Below the pieces are notes generated by a model. It saw nothing but the letters and a program-made list of their open reading frames with translations, made no database searches and was not told where the DNA came from. Shown here piece after piece: positions 49,138 through 60,062 of a stretch of 64,000 nt of DNA; position 1 is the stretch's first letter, and every line of letters begins with the position of its first letter. The translations under genes were made by a program, and so were the position numbers. The DNA is from Mucor racemosus (lineage: Eukaryota; Mucoromycota; Mucoromycetes; Mucorales; Mucoraceae): assembly GCA_027405735.1 (NCBI GenBank), contig JAPEHQ010000018.1:1116001-1180000 (forward strand), written 5' to 3'.

Positions 49138-49604
49138 AAAAAAGGAGGGTCATATTCGATGAGAAGCAAGGTCATCGGAGATTCTCTTTCGAAATTCATA
49201 TCCTGATTGATTTATCGAAAGGTAAATCATATAAAATTAATCAAATGAAAAAGTACCGTTTTATTATGAGCTTCTAGAGGGGGTTTATATACTAATTGAA
49301 TGAGTGTATTAAATTTGAGTGATAATATAATTAGAATGAGCATTTGGGTATTGTGTGGATATATTGGAATCATGCTTCTATGATTCAATAGTAGCATGAT
49401 GATAGACGCATGAAATATGACCTTGCTTGACTTGCATGTTGAACATCATGGTTTGACAGACGTTCTAAATTGGTAATTTGGTAATTCCTAATTCTGATAG
49501 ATCATTGATGCCAAACGGCTTCCCCTTTGGCGGGCTTGAACTCACGAATATGTGTGTCGCACTCAATTTGTAGCGCATGCGCTATCCGTTCAGCTTGTCA
49601 CTCT
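49138..49604 (-). mobile_element. tRNA-derived SINE-like unit, copy B, split by a solo LTR
   Basis: The tRNA-like head is at 49510-49604 with a B box AGTTCAAGCCC and a degraded A box (AAGCTGAACGG). The tail lies beyond the inserted LTR and ends in the T8 run at about 49138-49145. Confidence 0.5.
49208..49504 (-). mobile_element. Solo LTR, 297 bp, with target-site duplication
   Basis: On the minus strand it starts TGATCTATCAGAATTAGG and ends CCTTTCGATAAATCA, with imperfect terminal inverted repeats. Inside are a TATATAAACCCCC box and an AATAAAACGG signal in the same orientation. Flanks CTGAT (49203-49207) and TTGAT (49505-49509) differ by one base. The empty site is preserved at 23848-23858 (ATATCCTGATG). 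Confidence 0.8.
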
Positions 49605-50219
49605 CCTTTGGTCTACTATTTTAATCTCCATACATGTGAACATGTATTTGTCAGTTTTTCGTCTTCATTATTTTTGGAAATGTAGCAAAACAAGTTGTAT
49701 TTTTCTTTTTGGAAATGATACTAGAGCTTTCCAGAAATTGGTAGTAGACATCATCCGGAAAAAATGCCAAATTTTGATGGAGATATAAACAAAACTCAAT
49801 GTTAGTTCATTATATATTAAGCTGTATAACACAAAAATTGAATATGGATGAATGTTAACCAATATTTTTTGCCAAAATGGGAGTTAGTATAACATGAGCT
49901 ACAATGCACAGAAAAAACTCAAGTGATATTCAACAGATGCAGTTGCATTTGGAAATTTAATTTTTAGGAGTAGAAACACCTAGAATTATACTGCAAAACA
50001 AAATTACATACTATTCATCAAACTAAAGACTGACAACAACTTTCCAATCCACCAGTGTTAAATGCAGATATCAATTGTATTATCTCTACCAATGCAAAAT
50101 AATAATATGATATACTGTATGAATCAATCAGTTTGATAAATAATTATAATCAATGGTAATAATAATAATAATAATGATAGGATCAAGTTTTTAAAGTAAT
50201 AACAAAAAGCTACCAAAAG

Positions 50220-52310
50220 TATACTAGTAAATTGTAATTTATTACAATATCGTTCAATATGACCGAATATTATTGAATCAGAGAAAATAAAACTGGCAAA
50301 AAAACTGATACTCAATGTGAAACGAGGCCAAGATTGATAAAAGGTGCATTCATTGTGTGGTGGAAATCGCGACATTTTGATGGATAGAAATTTGAGGTCC
50401 AAGATGCTGCGTTTGCTTCAGGATTTTCAAAAGGGTTCAGAAGCATTCTTTATTAAACTCAACTAGATGTTAAATACTTACCATATGCGATTAGTGTCAT
50501 TTTGTCTTTTATTTAATTGCTGTATTATTAAAAATCAAGCTTTTCATAACTTATAACAATGACAATTAATGGGATGTTTCTAAGTTTAAATTGACATTTA
50601 TCATAATAAGGCGGGCTAATGATACGTTTGATACTACTGTAGATGGAACCATTTAATTCAATTTATGGAATTTGAATGCGAATACCGAGGAACGATTTGT
50701 AAGCGCTTAAGTTGGTTCTGGTGAAGCATTGAATAAATTGGCTTGGGACAAAAAGAGTAAAAAGGCGGCAATAGGTTCCAGTGATGGCCACGTTTATGTT
50801 TATGATATTGGGGAGGTGACACTAGAACTTAATTTAAATCGTCTTTAGCGCAATGATTATAAAGTAAGACTATATTATCATCAAATAAACTACTACATAA
50901 TATTAACATGTATGAAGGTTTACAGTAATAAGCTTGAATCAAGTGTGTACAGCATCGTAAATTCTTGAAAAAGTTCTCAAGTATTATAAAATCTCTTATT
51001 TTTAAGTCTCACAAAGCTTATAAGCGAAACATTAATTTAGAAAATTATTTTTGTCCAGATCGTCAATTTTGACATTTTTTAATTTTTTTTTCTGATTTTG
51101 CAAATCTAGAGTTAATTATACTACCAATTATAAAATAAAAAATATACACATATACTAAATTTAACGCTCTATTTGTTCAATAAAAAATAATAAATATTTT
51201 TATTGCAAAATATTACATGAAAATCCTTTAATCAAAAAACCGTTTTTGGGCCAAAAATGCTAAGTTTCATTACTTAACATTTAATATTAAGCTTTTATAA
51301 AATGTGTATTCGTTATGGCTACAATTTTCTCTCACAATGTAGTATATTTAAACGTTGATTTTGGTATCAAAATTTGATTTTTCTGTTTTTTGATCAAAAT
51401 CACGAGTGTTGGTAAGGATAAAAATGAGCCCAGAAATTGTCCGCTACAAAGTCTGAATTTTCAGACCATACGTGGTTAAATATAAGAAAAGTTTAAAAAC
51501 CCGCTTTTTTATTTAAAGCTTAGATTTATACAGTATATACAGTAGAAGCGAAGGTATCTCTTTGCACATATTTTTGAGGATTTCTCCACGAAAAATCAAT
51601 ATTTTGAAAAAAACTAAATTGAGTTCGAGAGATCCCAACAAAATGAATGACAGGAACGTGAAAAAGATGTTGCTCAATATAACGAATATTTTGACAACTA
51701 CCACAAAAAATGCCAAAAAAAAGGAAAAAAAAAAAAAAAAAGTGCTCAAAATTTTTTCATACTGAAATGCGTTATATAGCACTGAAAAACAAATAGGTTT
51801 CATTATTTAAAGGTATTAGTGTACCTTAATGTTTTGTAGAGTTACGAAGCCTCAAAGTTTTTGATGTTTACCAGTAAATCAGCTGTAAAAATCTGAAACA
51901 TTAGCACTAAAAAGATTATATCAACTGCAAAAGATAGGATATTTCCAGATATTTGTTTTTGGATCAAAGTTGAGCATCACAGGTACATTGACATATAATT
52001 TTTTCTTGATATTAATTAGGGAAAAAAAAAGTTGGGCAAAGATGAAAAAGTGAGACTTAATTTTCACGGAAAAGCAGTGAAGTTTACCTGTTTTTGAGTC
52101 TTTTGTGAGATATAGAATAAATTTAAGAATAGGTAGAATGACGGACCTAATTTATATCTATTTAACAATATATAAGGTATATCCTAAAATGTGTTTGATA
52201 TGATGTTAGTTATATAAAAGAGGGCACGCTCCGATTTTGAAGATTAAAAACTACAAAAATTCGATTTTTTGAAAATTCAAACTTTGCTCGAGCAGGTACC
52301 TATAAAAAAA
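50220..52310 (+). repeat. Composite repeat copy 6 (alpha-beta-gamma1)
   Basis: Alpha with dynein fragment, beta at about 50925-51515, then gamma1 from AGTAGAAGCGAAGGTATCTC (51541) to about 52310. The arrangement is as in copy 1, but the alpha sequence is closer to copy 3. Confidence 0.85.
50615..50820 (+). pseudogene. Dynein intermediate chain fragment, best-preserved copy (repeat copy 6)
   Basis: TTVDGTI, stop, FNLWNLNANTEERFVSA, the shared TAA, VGSGEALNKLAWDKKSKK, AAIGSSDGHVYVYDIGEV. Of the five copies this keeps the motif best (LWNLNANTE, ALNKLAWD, SDGHVYVYDIGEV), so the match to the intermediate chain is clearest here. The first stop is private; the second is common to all copies that cover that position. 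Confidence 0.75.
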
Positions 52311-53713
52311 AGTATCAAATCTGTCGATTGAATATTCAGTTTCATAGTCATCAAGACACAAAAACTTGAAATTCAAAGAATTTATTTTAGACAATGATGT
52401 ATGGTGATATATTATGGCCTCTTGTGCACACCCTCAAATTATTTTTATGGAGCTTATGTTATAGAAAGTGTGGCACGCTCCGATTTTTATGATATTGATC
52501 CCAAATGAAAAAGTAGTTTTGCCTTCGGCTTTTCACAATGGTGAAGCAATAATTTTTGATCTTTGATATGTCAGTGACAAAATTACGATAAAGAATTTCT
52601 ACATGGTTATGCTGATTATCTCAATGCAAAATGTTATTCTTCACATTTGAGTCAAAGTAAAATATGTTGATAAATAAATCAATACCGCTATATCTAAAGA
52701 AAAGATATATTTAAATCTGATATATAATACGGTTATGTTATGAGTCAATTTCCAGATAAGTATATAACTCCACATCTGGGGATATGCGCATATCAGATAT
52801 ATGGCGGGGTGAACAGTGTGTGTGTTTTTTTTTTTAATCTGATTATCATCCACAATCTCCCATTGACGTATTACATAACAAAGCTAGCAACCTATATAGC
52901 ATGCTAGTAGCTTCTATACGGTAATTGTTTCCATTGGCTAACTGTTTTCCATCAATTGATTTACAAAGCGCCGCTATACCGTAGACAAATACATACCCAA
53001 TTGAAGGAAAGACTCATCATGTTGGAGTTTTTTATTTTTTTTTTATTTCGAGTAGATAGATGATACTGATAATGATATACAAGAATATATAATTTTGTTT
53101 AAATCACACGTTCATTTCAAGCATGTCCGAATAAGCCCACTTTTTATCATTTTAGTTACACGGGGATGGTATTTAAAACGTCAAATTGCGTTGACTGAAT
53201 GGCATCTTCGAGAAGGAAATCAAGGATTAAGACCCAGTGTATCCAATGGGATGACCAGGGGTCTCCCCTTGAATTATTTAGCACTACAAGGTTAAAAAAC
53301 TAAGGGTTTGTTGCACACTCTACATTAAAGTTTGGGATAATATTTAATAAATTCAAATTGTCAAACAAGAAAAAAGTCGTATGTCTATTAATCTTGTACA
53401 TGATATGATATTGCCCAGATTAAATTGGTTGATAAAACACAGCAAATCTTGGGGAGGAAATCAATCAGCCTTGAACATTTGAAGCTTTTTTTTTTTCAAG
53501 AGGGAGATTCCGAAGATTTTGAGTCAAAAAATTTGAGTAAAAACGGTACAAGTTTTCCCGAGAAATCATTTTATTATAGTTGCCCCTCTTCTCTCTCTTT
53601 TTTTTTTTTTTGCTTTCTTTCCCCTCAAGAGAATTTTATATAAAAAAAAAAAAATCATTATAATTTTTTTTATATAAATCTTTTGTATATAAAAAAAAAA
53701 AAATAGTCAAATC
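52311..53713. other. Intergenic upstream of the PPR gene
   Basis: Contains a second short copy of GGCACGCTCCGATTTT (52470-52485; the first is at 52225-52240), then AT-rich sequence. The last 130 bp carry CTCTTCTCTCTC pyrimidine tracts and an AT inverted repeat. ORFs at 53095-53295 and 53425-53643 are not convincing. Confidence 0.45.
53637..53677 (+). promoter_or_regulatory. AT inverted repeat in the PPR 5' UTR/promoter
   Basis: TATATAAAAAAAA and TTTTTTTTATATA form an inverted repeat around a loop with TCATTATAA. A second TATATAAAAA stretch follows just before the start codon at 53714. If transcribed it would fold just upstream of the start codon. A regulatory role is unproven. Confidence 0.35.
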
Positions 53714-56700
53714 ATGTACGGTGTAAAAGGAACATCGACTATTCTTAATTCTGTTGCGAGACAGGGTGTACTTACAAAGCAATTAGTTGCCCCTAAATCA
53801 ACAGCTTTTCTTGCTAATTTACCTACTCGTCAAGTATCAGCTGGTAAGCTTTCTTATACAACCAGAAGTCAAACTCAATTCAATCAAAAGCAAGAGGTTG
53901 ATGGAAATAACAATAGCAACAACAATGCTTCAGCAGCTACACTCTCTCATTTAAATAAACCAACTTGGACCACTGTCGAAGGTTTAAAAAAGAACAATCG
54001 CAAAAAGTTTTCAGCTTACGATACAGCAGCAGTAGCAGCAGCAGCTGCAGAACCTGCTCATTTTGATGTTAGAATCCTTCAAGCAGCCAAACAAAAGAAT
54101 TCTAGAGCAGTTGTAGATGCTTTTGTTCAGGGCAAATCAGCCGCTGGTGAATCAGCACCTCCCTTGTCTACACAAACTTATGAAGCTGTCATTCAAGCTT
54201 ATGGAAAATTGCGCAAGATCAATCAACCATTGACTCCCATGATGAATGCTTATCATGATATGATTTCTACTGGTGTTAGTCCTTCTTCTCAAACGTATGC
54301 TCTTCTTATTCGTTCTCTTTGCAACAGAGATTCCGAAGTTCAAAAGACTGTCAGTATGCTCAAGAGACAAATTGCTCGTACTGGAACTGCTGTCAATAAT
54401 TTGGGTGATTTGGAAAATGAAAATAATATGGAAAAGGCTTTAGCTTTGTTCAATAAGGCTGTCAAAGAAAAGTCGACTCAAGATTTTGATATTGAACTTT
54501 ACAATACTTTGCTTCGTGGATTGTCTTACAAGGGAAATACTCAGGATGGTCTTTATATTTATGAACATTTAGAGAGTGCTCATAATGCTAATCCTAATGG
54601 TATGACTTTTGCTACTTTAATGTCCATGTTTGGTACTGCCGGTGATCTTGCTGCTGTTCGTGAATGCTTCAATGAATACAAGACTCTTAGAAAGCATCTT
54701 CCTAATCATGATGCTACTTATGTTTATAATGCTTTTGTTTATGCTCATGTTAATGCTGGTGATATTCCTGGTGCTTTGGATATTATTGAAAACGTAATGG
54801 TTCAAGATCGTGTCAAGATTACAATTTTACCTTTCAATAAGATTGTGCGTAGAGCTTGTTTTGATGGAAATATGGACACTGTAGATTCTGTGCTCGCTAA
54901 ATTGGAAGCTGATACCAAACTTCCTAATCCTGATGCTAGTACTTATGGTATGATCTTGTCCGCTTATAGTCACCTTAAAGATTTTGAAAAGGCTACCAAA
55001 GTATATCAAAACTTGATGAATCATGACATTTCCAAGCAATATGGTCATTTGGCTGATTATGCTTTTGCTTGTACAAACAATCATTTGCCTGATCAAGCTC
55101 TTGATGTAGTCAAAGCAATGACATCTCGTGGATTAGAGTTGGATTCTAACTTGTGTAAGGGTGTTGTCTTGTCTTTTGTAAACAACGGTAGAATGGATGA
55201 TGCTGTTACAACACTCAAGTCTCTCATTGGATTGTATTCAAAGAATAACTTTTTAGATGCCAGTTCACCTGTATCTACTTTAGCTTTGGACTTAACTCTC
55301 AAATGCAAGGATCTCGGTAATGCTTTATCTATTCTTCAAGTTATCAACAATTATTCTATTCGTCCTACTCCTGCTGTTTGTGAGGCTGTATTTAATATGT
55401 ATGAAGAAGCTAAATCATCTCCTGATGTTTGGCAAAGAGTTTCCAAGGATATGAATGAACGTTCTTTCTTTATTTTGTACGATATGGCTTTCCGTAAAGA
55501 GAATACACCCGAGGGTTTCTGTAAATTGGCTTTTGATCTTCTCAAGGATATGCATGCTTTGAATGTTTCTCCTTCTGCTAGTCTTTATGTTCGTGTATTG
55601 ACTCGCATGAAGAAATATGAGGCTACTGAATATGAGGCTCGTTGGAAGGAAGAGTTTGCTCCTTACATGTCTGCTATTGAAGATCAAATCAGAGTGGATC
55701 GTAAGGTTGCTCCCAAGACTGAGGATGTTGCTGCTGCTGCTGCTTCTACTGATTCTAAAGTTTCTGAATTTGCTGTCAAGCCCTCTAATATTACTGTTGA
55801 ATCTGATTTGCTCTCGGCTGCTGCTTTAGATGCTGCTCTTGGTGGTAAATTTGATGAAGCTATTGATGTTCTCAACAATAAGATTATTCAACATGGAAAG
55901 GTTCCTACTCCTGAGGCTGTTCGTGATATGATTCAACTTTCTACAAAGTTGGGTCGTTTGGATGCTGCTCAAGATATTTACAAGACTGTAATTGATTCCA
56001 TTAGTCTCTTGGAAGGTGCTCGTAAACAACGTGGTTATCATGCTATTTACAATTCCATGTTGGTTGCTCATGCTCGTAATGGCGATCTCAACACTGCAAA
56101 GATCTTTTATGATAAACTTCGTAAACATGATTTGTATCCTGACGGTGATGCTTATGGTTCTCTTTTGGCTTGTACTGCTAACTCTACTACTGATGAATCT
56201 ACTGATGCTCTTGCTATTTATGAGGAATCTAGAAAACACAATGTTCGTCCTACTGTCTATTTGTATAATGTCATTATTTCAAAATTGGCTAAATGTCGTA
56301 AGATTGAACCTGTCTTGCGTTTATTCAATGAAATGAAACAACTTGGTGTTCTTCCCAACTCTATTACTTATGCCTCTGTTATTTCTGCTTGTATTCGTTG
56401 TAGTTCTGAAAGTCGTGCTGCTCAATATTTCCAAGAGATGATTTCCTCTCCTAAATATCAACCTCGTATTGGTGCTTATAATAGTATGATTCAATTCTAT
56501 GTTCAACAAAAGCCCAATCGTGAAAAGGCTCTCGAATATTACAATCTCTCCAAGCAATTCAATCTGAAGCCTTCTTTGCATACATACAAGTTACTTATGG
56601 AAGCTTATGCCAATATTCCTGCTTATGACATGTTAACTGCTCACAATTTGCTGACTGAAATGAACAAGCGTCATGGCTATCGTCCCAGTGCTGGCCACTA

Positions 56701-57160
56701 TGCTACATTGATTCGTTCTTATGGTTGCCTTCATCGTGATGTTCAATCTGCTGTTGCTGTCTACAAGGAAATGCAAAAATCTGGTATTAAGGCTGATGAA
56801 ACTGTCTATCAAGCAATGATGAACACTTATATTGATAACAATGATATGAACAGTGCTCAACAAATCTATAAGGATATGCTCAAGCAAGGTACCAAGTCTT
56901 CTGCTTATATTGAAAACTTATTTATTGCTGGTTATGGTGCTCAAGGTCAATTAGAAAAGGCTGAACAAGTGTTTAATGGCATGAGTGATGTTGATAACTT
57001 GATTAAAGAACCAAGCACTTATGAAGCTATGGCTAAGGCTTATGTTGATAATGGTGAAAAGACTAAAGCTGTGAATGTTGTTCAACAAATGCGTAGCCGT
57101 GATTTCCCACCAAAGGTTGTTGATGGTGTTATTCAATTGATCAATGCTTCCACAAAATAA
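53714..57160 (+). CDS. Large mitochondrial pentatricopeptide repeat (PPR) protein
   Basis: A single uninterrupted exon of 1148 aa, notable in a gene set that is otherwise intron-rich. The N-terminus (MYGVKGTSTILNSVARQG) is rich in Arg, Lys, Ser and Thr with no acids for over 50 residues, a mitochondrial presequence. From about residue 150 the protein consists of 35-residue helical pairs, for example TYEAVIQAYGKLRKI, LYNTLLRGLSYKGNTQDGL, YNVIISKLAKCRKIEPVLRL, VYQAMMNTYIDNNDMNSAQ. An Ala-rich linker (EDVAAAAASTDSK, about 670-690) divides two repeat arrays. PPR proteins bind mitochondrial RNA and act in stability or translation. Which RNA this one binds cannot be told from here; Pet309/Cya5-like roles are possible. 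Confidence 0.9.
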   Translation: MYGVKGTSTILNSVARQGVLTKQLVAPKSTAFLANLPTRQVSAGKLSYTTRSQTQFNQKQEVDGNNNSNNNASAATLSHLNKPTWTTVEGLKKNNRKKFSAYDTAAVAAAAAEPAHFDVRILQAAKQKNSRAVVDAFVQGKSAAGESAPPLSTQTYEAVIQAYGKLRKINQPLTPMMNAYHDMISTGVSPSSQTYALLIRSLCNRDSEVQKTVSMLKRQIARTGTAVNNLGDLENENNMEKALALFNKAVKEKSTQDFDIELYNTLLRGLSYKGNTQDGLYIYEHLESAHNANPNGMTFATLMSMFGTAGDLAAVRECFNEYKTLRKHLPNHDATYVYNAFVYAHVNAGDIPGALDIIENVMVQDRVKITILPFNKIVRRACFDGNMDTVDSVLAKLEADTKLPNPDASTYGMILSAYSHLKDFEKATKVYQNLMNHDISKQYGHLADYAFACTNNHLPDQALDVVKAMTSRGLELDSNLCKGVVLSFVNNGRMDDAVTTLKSLIGLYSKNNFLDASSPVSTLALDLTLKCKDLGNALSILQVINNYSIRPTPAVCEAVFNMYEEAKSSPDVWQRVSKDMNERSFFILYDMAFRKENTPEGFCKLAFDLLKDMHALNVSPSASLYVRVLTRMKKYEATEYEARWKEEFAPYMSAIEDQIRVDRKVAPKTEDVAAAAASTDSKVSEFAVKPSNITVESDLLSAAALDAALGGKFDEAIDVLNNKIIQHGKVPTPEAVRDMIQLSTKLGRLDAAQDIYKTVIDSISLLEGARKQRGYHAIYNSMLVAHARNGDLNTAKIFYDKLRKHDLYPDGDAYGSLLACTANSTTDESTDALAIYEESRKHNVRPTVYLYNVIISKLAKCRKIEPVLRLFNEMKQLGVLPNSITYASVISACIRCSSESRAAQYFQEMISSPKYQPRIGAYNSMIQFYVQQKPNREKALEYYNLSKQFNLKPSLHTYKLLMEAYANIPAYDMLTAHNLLTEMNKRHGYRPSAGHYATLIRSYGCLHRDVQSAVAVYKEMQKSGIKADETVYQAMMNTYIDNNDMNSAQQIYKDMLKQGTKSSAYIENLFIAGYGAQGQLEKAEQVFNGMSDVDNLIKEPSTYEAMAKAYVDNGEKTKAVNVVQQMRSRDFPPKVVDGVIQLINASTK

Positions 57161-58752
57161 TTTCATTTATTTTTATAACCATATAATTATTCATTTTTTT
57201 CCCCCTTTCACTTTTCTTTGTATATTCTTTCCACTTGTTATTTGTAAAATCATTAAAAAATATATATCAATTTATTATAATAAAATATATAATTACTTTA
57301 TTTCAAAAATCATTGTTTATGCAATTTTTTGCTATATATTTGAAACTTTTTCGATTCATATTTACATCAGGTATAGGCAATATTTAAAGGATTTTCTCCA
57401 GTCATTAACTATTTATAAGATCAAAATTTAACAGATGAATAGATTATGTAATATATCTAAAATATGATTCTATTTTATTTATCCATTTTAGCAATTTGCA
57501 CTAAATAGTATATCCTGATTTTTTTTTCCACATTTCATATTTGATAGCACCGCTACTCTTTTCTAAAAACTTTGAAGGATTTATGCATACATTTGAAGCA
57601 ATGCATCAAATTCTAAATTACAATGAATTCATGCTTAAAATCTGAGGTATATTTGAAAATTATTTAATTTTGTTTAACTGCATTTCCTTATGAAGAACAA
57701 CATATACTATTCCAAATGAGCAGCAAATAAATCAATTATTTTGATTTTATCTACGAAAAAAAAAACTTACATATATTAGAGATGTTAAACAATAATATGA
57801 AATTATCCTTATTGTACAAAACTACTAATTAAAGCATTATATAATTCTTTGAAGTGTTTTAAATTATTAAAGGAGAAAAAGAAGAAGCAGCAGCATTAGC
57901 AGCATTAATGGAGATAAAGACGGGATGGTCTAGAATTCCATTACCGAAAACTAAACTAAAGAATTACGAATGGAGAAACAGACAGAAATAGCTATCGATG
58001 CAAGTGGGTATTTTTTTTACCTTTCTAGGTAAAAGCGACGAGAAATGAGGATGTTTTTAAATGACAAGACACATGATTAAATTGTTTATTTGTAGTCTAC
58101 ATACATTACATTACATACACTAGCTTTGCTCCTTCTTCTTTATTGTTGTATACACACATACATACATACATACATAGAGTGTCTGTGGTTTTTCTCGCTT
58201 TTCTTGCTGTTTTTTTTAAAAAAAAAATTATATTAAAAACCAAATTGCTAAAATTAAAATTGGAAATACGCTGAAAGCATTTGTTTTTTTGTTTAATTTT
58301 TTAAGGTTTTCAAATTAGTTTGATTATCATACATTAAATCTTATACATATCACCCGCTCAATAGTCTAATTGTTTTTATACTTTAATACTATGTATTCGA
58401 ATGATAATAAAAACAGAGAAGCATACGAATGCAATTATTAAAATTAAATAAGCATTGGCTTCTTTTTATTCCCATTTTTCATGGTATTCAGGGGTAATTT
58501 CTTTTTTTTTCAAGCCCGCCCGATCCTCTTTTTTGACATTCAGGAACACCTACAATGCTCACGGTAACCAGACACAAATATAATATTTTATGGATGTGTA
58601 TCATAATATAATTCCGGAATATAATTTTGGTTTAATGTATATATGCACATAATAAGATGTTTCTTTCTTTCCAATTGTACAACAAACAGCTTATACATTA
58701 CATACATACACAAAAAGTACATACATCCCATTTCTTTAAATACAATCGTTTT

Positions 58753-58896
58753 TTATAAATCGTTAGTTACAACAAGACCCGTGCCATATTTTTTAGGCTC
58801 GGGAGTTGTAGGATTCTGATCAGTGTTCTCTTGAAATAGCTTGTTTTTCTTTGCAAGATGAAAATCATTCAAATCATGAAACAAAGCATCTATCAT
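58753..58896 (-). CDS. Possible short coding segment or terminal exon
   Basis: The minus strand reads 47 codons from ATG 58896 to TAA: MIDALFHDLNDFHLAKKNK, LFQENTDQNPTTPEPKK, YGTGLVVTNDL. The composition is protein-like, unlike the surrounding AT-rich frames, and a TGATAG acceptor lies just inside the 5' end, so it may be the last exon of a longer minus-strand gene. Upstream exons were not found with confidence. No family was recognised. Confidence 0.3.
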   Translation of the reverse strand: MIDALFHDLNDFHLAKKNKLFQENTDQNPTTPEPKKYGTGLVVTNDL

Positions 58897-59517
58897 TGAG
58901 AATAAAAAATAATAAAAAAAAAAAAGAGCCTTAATTACCTGAAAAAGTGATACTAAAGGTTATTACTATACAATATATAAAGTTTCTCAAATGTCACATT
59001 TCGTTTAAGCAAAAAAAAAAAAAAATATTTATAATACTGAACCCTTCAAATTCGATACATATATAAAATATCGGACCGATGTTCATTGATTCAGGATGAT
59101 ATTTTCAATTGATGTTTTGTGTAACTCGCAAGTTTGTTTTTAGAGGGAAACTCTATACACTTGTATTGGGCCAAGAAGTATTGTCGATATATTTTCAATA
59201 TTAAAATCTAAAGATATAGATTTACATACAGGATGTTTGTTTTATCTATAAAATCCTTGGTGTATTTTGATCTCGACATTGATAATGTAGGATAAAGAAA
59301 AACTGAAAGAAATGTCAATTTACATTTTGTATTTATGTAGCATATTCTCAAACTAAATATAATTCTTCTTTTTTGAGCGGAACCTTTCCGGATATGTGTA
59401 TTCATACGGAAAAACTGAGATCTTTCGATCAATTATATATCACATAATATACAAGATGCAACCATGATTTTTCACTGATTCAATACACGTATAATTTAGT
59501 ATATTAGTAAAACATAG

Positions 59518-59518
59518 A

Positions 59519-59554
<36 letters not shown>
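59518..59554. repeat. (GA)n microsatellite
   Basis: Almost perfect GA run of about 18 units, 0.5 kb upstream of the DP start codon. Confidence 0.9.
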
Positions 59555-59558
<4 letters not shown>

Positions 59559-60062
59559 GATCACATAACAAGTATCATTGTTGATTTATGGATTTAGTAA
59601 GACCATATTCCCTATTTTAAAAAAAATAAAGATGTGCTACAACATATTTTATACAAGATGATGATATTGATGAGGGACCGACTTTACACTCTATAATTTG
59701 TTATACAGTAAGCTTATTTACTATTTACTGTTTACTGATTGCATGCAACAACCTTATTATTATGATTATATTCTCTGTTTTTTCTTTTTCTCTCTTTTTC
59801 TTTTTTCTTTAAACTATCCTTCATTTTCTCATTTTTTTTTTGTCTACAAAACTATCCATTTGAAACATTCATTTTAAACTCTTAAACGAGTCTTTTTATC
59901 CCCCAATACTTTCCTTATTAAAACCAAGCTAACCATCGTTTTAAACAATCTTTCCATTTCATTTTACAGTGTATGTACGACTCTAAAAAAAAAAAAAGGA
60001 TCTTTTCTCATCTAAATGCTTCTTAGTTTTACTCTCCTTCCAACAAATTAAAATAACAAAAT

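Larger units (their letters stand above)
48825..50219 (+). repeat. Second copy of the LTR-to-alpha block
   Basis: Collinear with 23473-24589, including the SINE-like unit (about 49138-49604 on the minus strand) and GGAAATGATACTAGAGCTTTC. The only large difference is the solo LTR at 49208-49504. Confidence 0.85.
57161..60062. other. Intergenic between PPR and DP genes
   Basis: About 2.9 kb. It holds T-rich polyadenylation-like sequence after the PPR gene, a possible small minus-strand coding segment (58753-58896), CATA repeats (about 58148-58173), a GA microsatellite (59518-59554) and the TC-rich DP promoter (59775-60060). No larger gene is supported. Confidence 0.5.

Noticed and set aside
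51562..51765. Lys-rich ORF and its antisense partner at 51513-51803
   Set aside because: Inside gamma1 of a repeat copy and driven by an A run. The other gamma1 copies do not keep the frame.
20558..52310. Centromere or CRISPR-like array
   Set aside because: Repeats are long, mosaic and unevenly spaced with normal genes between the islands. There is no array of short identical repeats with unique spacers.
57869..57991. Reading frame KGEKEEAAALAAL...NYEWRNRQK
   Set aside because: Looks slightly protein-like but is short, has no start or clear acceptor in phase, and may come from a GAA/GCA-rich stretch.
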